A stretch of 64,000 bases of DNA from NCBI GenBank assembly GCA_036971475.1, contig JBAIZL010000002.1, forward strand, positions 1,391,113 to 1,455,112, read 5' to 3'. The position numbers were made by a program, and so were the translations under genes. Every line of letters starts with the position of its first letter. Within the stretch, counting starts at the first letter, position 1. The notes beneath the pieces are model-generated. The model searched no databases, was not told the origin of the DNA, and saw only the letters and a program-made list of their open reading frames with translations. Origin of the DNA: Prosapia bicincta (lineage: Eukaryota > Arthropoda > Insecta > Hemiptera > Cercopidae). Shown here in pieces: positions 60,641 through 64,000 of this stretch.

Positions 60641-62257
60641 TGAAAATAATAGTATTCTGTTTTGTAATAATAATTATAAGATAACTAGTAGGCGACGCAT
60701 TGGCTCAATGGAGTACAGCTCCGAGCATAACATTTAAATGCACTTTTTATGTACGTCCTGTAACGCCACTCAAGTACCCATTATCCTTGTATTGAAGGGA
60801 TGAAGGCTGATGTCCTCGCTTCCGCTATTCATATCCCACTAACTGAATGAAGCTTTAATGTAGATTATTTGCTTAGTTTCACAACTCATTGTTCGGATAA
60901 ATACAATGCAACTGATTTTTGTATATCTTAACAGCATAATCAATACTCAGATATTTACAGTCTTCTAAAGCTCAAAAATTAGAACACTGAAATTATAAAG
61001 CTCTCGAAAGTTGACTCACAAAAATACCAAGTAAGATTCTTGTTTGAGTACATTAAAGTGTAAGTGTTACATGTATTTCAAAACCTCAATATGGTCTCAG
61101 CACCACTCAATATGGTTGAAGCATTCCAAACAAAGTAATTCTCTAGTCCCAACCTTTAGGTTACGTACTGCAATCACTTATATGTTTTCTGGCTGCATAT
61201 TTTCTCATTGCTACCTCCACACATTCTATTTTGTAAGTAAATTTATTGAATTCAGTCACAAGATAGAAAGCTGAGAGTAAAGATTCTGTCTTTCTAATGG
61301 GAATTAGAGGTATTAGAGGGGCATTAAAGTGAGATTTTGAAGGACGCTAAAGGATTTTTACTCGTTTTCCAACCCAATCTTTTTTCATTTCATTCCGATC
61401 ATTTCTACTAGCGGCATAACTTTCCTTAAGGTCCTTGTTTTCAATGTTCTGCATTCACGATTCCTAATTATATTGGAGTCTTGAACCATGTTTGTTTTCC
61501 TTTACGTTTGAAATGTAAAAGTCTTATTTGTTATTATTTGGGGTTCTATCAAATTCTTTGTAATAAACAATATTTTTAAAATTTTCTACTATTTTATTTT
61601 GTTGGTAAATTATTTATATTGCTTTTTTACTCGGGATGTTCCGTGTCTTATATATAGGAGATTCTCATATCCCATTTTTCATTAGCTTGTAATCTTTCTT
61701 TTAAAGGAGGTTTTTATTTTAGTTTGGATTAAAGAATTTTTAAAAACCATTATTAAACGGTGTAGTATTTTAATAAATTGTTTTAATGTCAGTGTTTTGT
61801 TTTTAATGTTTTTATGGTTGTATTAAAAGTACTTTATGTGCTCAGTAATTATTTTAAAGAGTTGGATGTATTACAATCTTTCTAATAGTTTTCTTTCTCA
61901 CTAAATTATAACATCTTTGGTAATACATCTTTACGACATACTTTCTAATTTTTTATAACTGTATTGTATCTATTTCCATTTTATAATATATCACTTCCTA
62001 ATTTATTTCTAAAAATATTCCACAAAACGTACAAAAAACTAGTTACAAAAATTATTGATTGTGGATGTATAGGAAATAGAAAATTAAACAACACATGCCT
62101 TAAAACTTGATAATTTTTAAAGGAGTGATTACGGAGGTGTGATATAAATTATAATAATTTAATGGGTACAAAAAATTGTTACACATTAAAAATTATTTAT
62201 AATACATATAATAAATCTTTCGATACATTAAAAAGATTACAATATAATATTTCTAGT
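60641..62257. other. no gene seen
   Basis: AT-rich intergenic sequence between genes 4 and 5. A 76-codon plus-strand ORF at 61044-61274 has no family features. No clear polyadenylation hexamer for gene 5 was found; ATTAAA variants are common in this composition. Confidence 0.5.
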
Positions 62258-62311
62258 TTATATTGATCCTTTGCCGGAACCGTATCCGGCACCATATCCA
62301 GTACCAATGCC
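62258..62311 (-). other. in-frame tail beyond the gene 5 stop codon
   Basis: After the TGA at 62312-62314 the same frame continues for 17 sense codons (GIGTGYGAGYGSGKGSI) and then TAA at 62258-62260. The tail matches the true end of gene 4 (GYGAGYGSGKGR), so the TGA looks like a single-base change of a GGA glycine codon. It is either a recent truncation or a read-through extension. Confidence 0.75.
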
Positions 62312-63826
62312 TCATTTACCGGAACCAGTTCCAAACCCTTCACCTTGTCCATAACCAGAGCCTCCATTTCCAGAACCAGCGCCATATCCGGAGCCATAAC
62401 CAGTACCGGAGTCACCATCTCCGGAACCAGCACCATATCCGGCTCCATATCCGGCACCATTGCCTCCTGTACCAGAGCCAATTCCAAGACCTTGACCTTG
62501 TCCATAGCCAGAGCCTCCTTTTCCGGAACCGGCACCATATCCGGAGCCATAACCACTACCAGAGTCACCATCTCCGGAACCAGCACCATATCCGGCACCA
62601 TACCCGGCGCCATTGCCTCCTGTACCAGAACCAATTCCAAGACCTTCACCTTGTCCATAGCCAGAGCCTCCTTTTCCGGAACCGGCACCATATCCGGAGC
62701 CATAACCACTACCAGAGTCACCATCTCCGGAACCAGCACCATATCCGGCGCCATATCCGGCACCATTGCCTCCTGTACCAGAACCAATTCCAAGACCTTC
62801 ACCTTGTCCATAACCAGAGCCTCCTTTTCCGGAACCGGCACCATATCCGGAACCATATCCGGCACCATTGCCTCCGGTACCAGAACCAATTCCAAGACCT
62901 TTACCATATCCAATACCAGTGCTTGCTGGTCGAACGAAATAGTCTGCACCTAATCCAGAAATACTTTTAGCTGGACTAGGGAAATTGATATCATATAAAG
63001 CACTAGTACCTTTTGTACCAGCACCATATCCAACACCTTTGCCGTATCCAGTACCAGTGCCTTCTTTACCAGAACCTGCACCATATCCAGATCCATATCC
63101 AGTACCAGTGCCATCTTTACCAGAACCTGCACCATATCCAGATCCATATCCAGTACCAGTGCCGTCTTTACCAGAACCAACCCCTACCCCTGAACCATAA
63201 CCGGTCCCAGATCCATCGTTAGCAGAACCAACGCCATACCCTTCACCTACGCCGATAGCAGAGCCTCCATTACCGGAACCTGTACCATATCCGGCGCCAT
63301 ATCCACTACCAGTGCCTTCTTTACCAGAACCAGCACCATATCCAGATCCATATCCAATACCAGTGCCGTCTTTACCAGAACCTGCACCATATCCAGATCC
63401 ATATCCAGTACCAGTGCCGTCTTTACCAGAACCAACCCCTACCCCTGAACCATAACCGGTCCCAGAACCATCGTTAGCAGAACCAACGCCATACCCTTCA
63501 CCTACGCCGATAGCAGAACCTCCATTACCGGAACCTGCACCATATCCAGCGCCATATCCACTACCAGTACCTCCTTTACCAGAACCTGCACCATATCCAG
63601 ATCCATATCCAATACCAGTGCCGTCTTTCCCAGAACCAACCCCTACCCCTGAACCATAACCGGAACCAGAACCATCGCTAGCAGAACCTGCGCCATATCC
63701 GGCACCATATCCACTACCATTGTCTCCTTTACCGGAACCGACACCTTCACCTGCACCATATCCAGAAGCAGTACCACTGGTACCGCTTGTTGCAACGCAT
63801 ATTAAGAAGAGGACGGAAACCAAATT
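62312..63826 (-). CDS. gene 5, exon 2 (5' part of gene outside window): secreted (Gly-X)n protein
   Basis: Encodes 504 residues of a protein whose exon 1 lies beyond the right edge. After a TTTTCTTTTCAG acceptor in phase 0 it reads NLVSVLFLICVATSG, a signal-peptide core with a Cys, then TSGTASGYGAGEG. Region 1, to about residue 250, is built of 17-residue units (GTGYGSGYGAGSGKDG, GSAIGVGEGYGVGSANDG). A block of about 85-100 residues within it is duplicated. Near residues 275-305 a Gly-poor linker (ALYDINFPSPAKSIS, ADYFVRPAS) holds the only Pro and Phe-rich stretch. Region 2 has about three copies of a 51-residue (153-bp) block of three units, with GIGSGTGGNG, GAGSGDGDSG and GQGEG signatures. 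It ends GTGSGK at a TGA that appears to be a premature stop. No in-frame ATG lies just upstream, so a first exon like MxKAxx is expected within a few hundred bp or more past 64000. Confidence 0.83.
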   Translation of the reverse strand, partial: NLVSVLFLICVATSGTSGTASGYGAGEGVGSGKGDNGSGYGAGYGAGSASDGSGSGYGSGVGVGSGKDGTGIGYGSGYGAGSGKGGTGSGYGAGYGAGSGNGGSAIGVGEGYGVGSANDGSGTGYGSGVGVGSGKDGTGTGYGSGYGAGSGKDGTGIGYGSGYGAGSGKEGTGSGYGAGYGTGSGNGGSAIGVGEGYGVGSANDGSGTGYGSGVGVGSGKDGTGTGYGSGYGAGSGKDGTGTGYGSGYGAGSGKEGTGTGYGKGVGYGAGTKGTSALYDINFPSPAKSISGLGADYFVRPASTGIGYGKGLGIGSGTGGNGAGYGSGYGAGSGKGGSGYGQGEGLGIGSGTGGNGAGYGAGYGAGSGDGDSGSGYGSGYGAGSGKGGSGYGQGEGLGIGSGTGGNGAGYGAGYGAGSGDGDSGSGYGSGYGAGSGKGGSGYGQGQGLGIGSGTGGNGAGYGAGYGAGSGDGDSGTGYGSGYGAGSGNGGSGYGQGEGFGTGSGK

Positions 63827-64000
63827 CTGAAAAGAAAAACATTATCTTTAATACTTGATTCTTATTAACACAATTTTGCGTTTATGTTTGAGTTGTGAAT
63901 ATTAAGAACGATAAAAGTTTGTCTGATTTTTCGATGTTTTCCATTAGTTTATATTCAAAGCTAAATAGTTTATACCCAACACTAATAATTAATCGTAAGT
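63827..64000 (-). other. intron of gene 5 (start outside window)
   Basis: AT-rich sequence above the TTTTCAG acceptor at 63827-63832. No MxKA-type exon, TATA box or donor is visible before the window ends. Confidence 0.7.

Noticed and set aside
60690..60780. Second tRNA-like sequence (TGGCTCAATGGAG)
   Set aside because: An A-box-like word only; no B box at the right distance.
62197..63435. Alternative-frame ORFs over gene 5
   Set aside because: Same repeat-shadow effect as in genes 1 and 3.

Overview
The window looks like nuclear DNA of an animal, most likely an arthropod. It is AT-rich and dominated by tandem repeats. The genes have spliced signal-peptide exons with GT/AG introns, TATA plus TCA-type initiator promoters, and AATAAA-like sites. 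There are also decayed Helitron, DDE-transposase and tRNA-derived SINE sequences. I cannot name the species. No bacterial operons, ribosome binding sites or CRISPR arrays are present.

The genes form one cluster, all on the minus strand, of silk- or cuticle-like secreted proteins in which glycine occupies nearly every second position: (Gly-X)n with Tyr, Ser, Ala, Lys and Asp/Glu. From left to right they are: gene 1 (exon 2 at 4482-5645, exon 1 at 14891-14908); a disabled copy (about 20471-22066); gene 2 (23104-23397 + 23945-23962); gene 3 (28571-30571 + 32346-32363); gene 4 (57087-57938 + 58424-58441); and gene 5 (62312-63826, exon 1 outside the window). The 18-bp first coding exons are not visible as ORFs. 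I recognised them because four of them encode M-x-K-A-x-x ending exactly at a GTAAGT/GTGAGT donor in phase 0. Each sits 25-33 nt downstream of an initiator that lies 30-34 bp from a TATAAAA box. A shared GCGAATTTTAAA-like motif lies a further 32-44 bp upstream in all four, which suggests one co-expressed secretory battery.

More than half of the window is satellite DNA with eight different periods: 94 bp (1-3794), 148 bp (7314-12859, inside the gene 1 intron), 172 bp (14202-14717), 155 bp (18651-20042), 174 bp (about 25050-27050), 95 bp (about 27060-27955), 162 bp (about 33440-35425) and 88 bp (about 35431-56371). The 88-bp unit is a dimer of a 44-bp monomer and shows higher-order repeats of 1,672 bp and 3,120 bp. 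The remaining DNA holds microsatellites, a roughly 400-440 bp interspersed repeat present in several copies, inverted-repeat elements, and stretches where I see nothing.

The proteins probably act together outside the cell as structural fibre, glue or cuticle components. This is inferred from the signal peptides and composition only.
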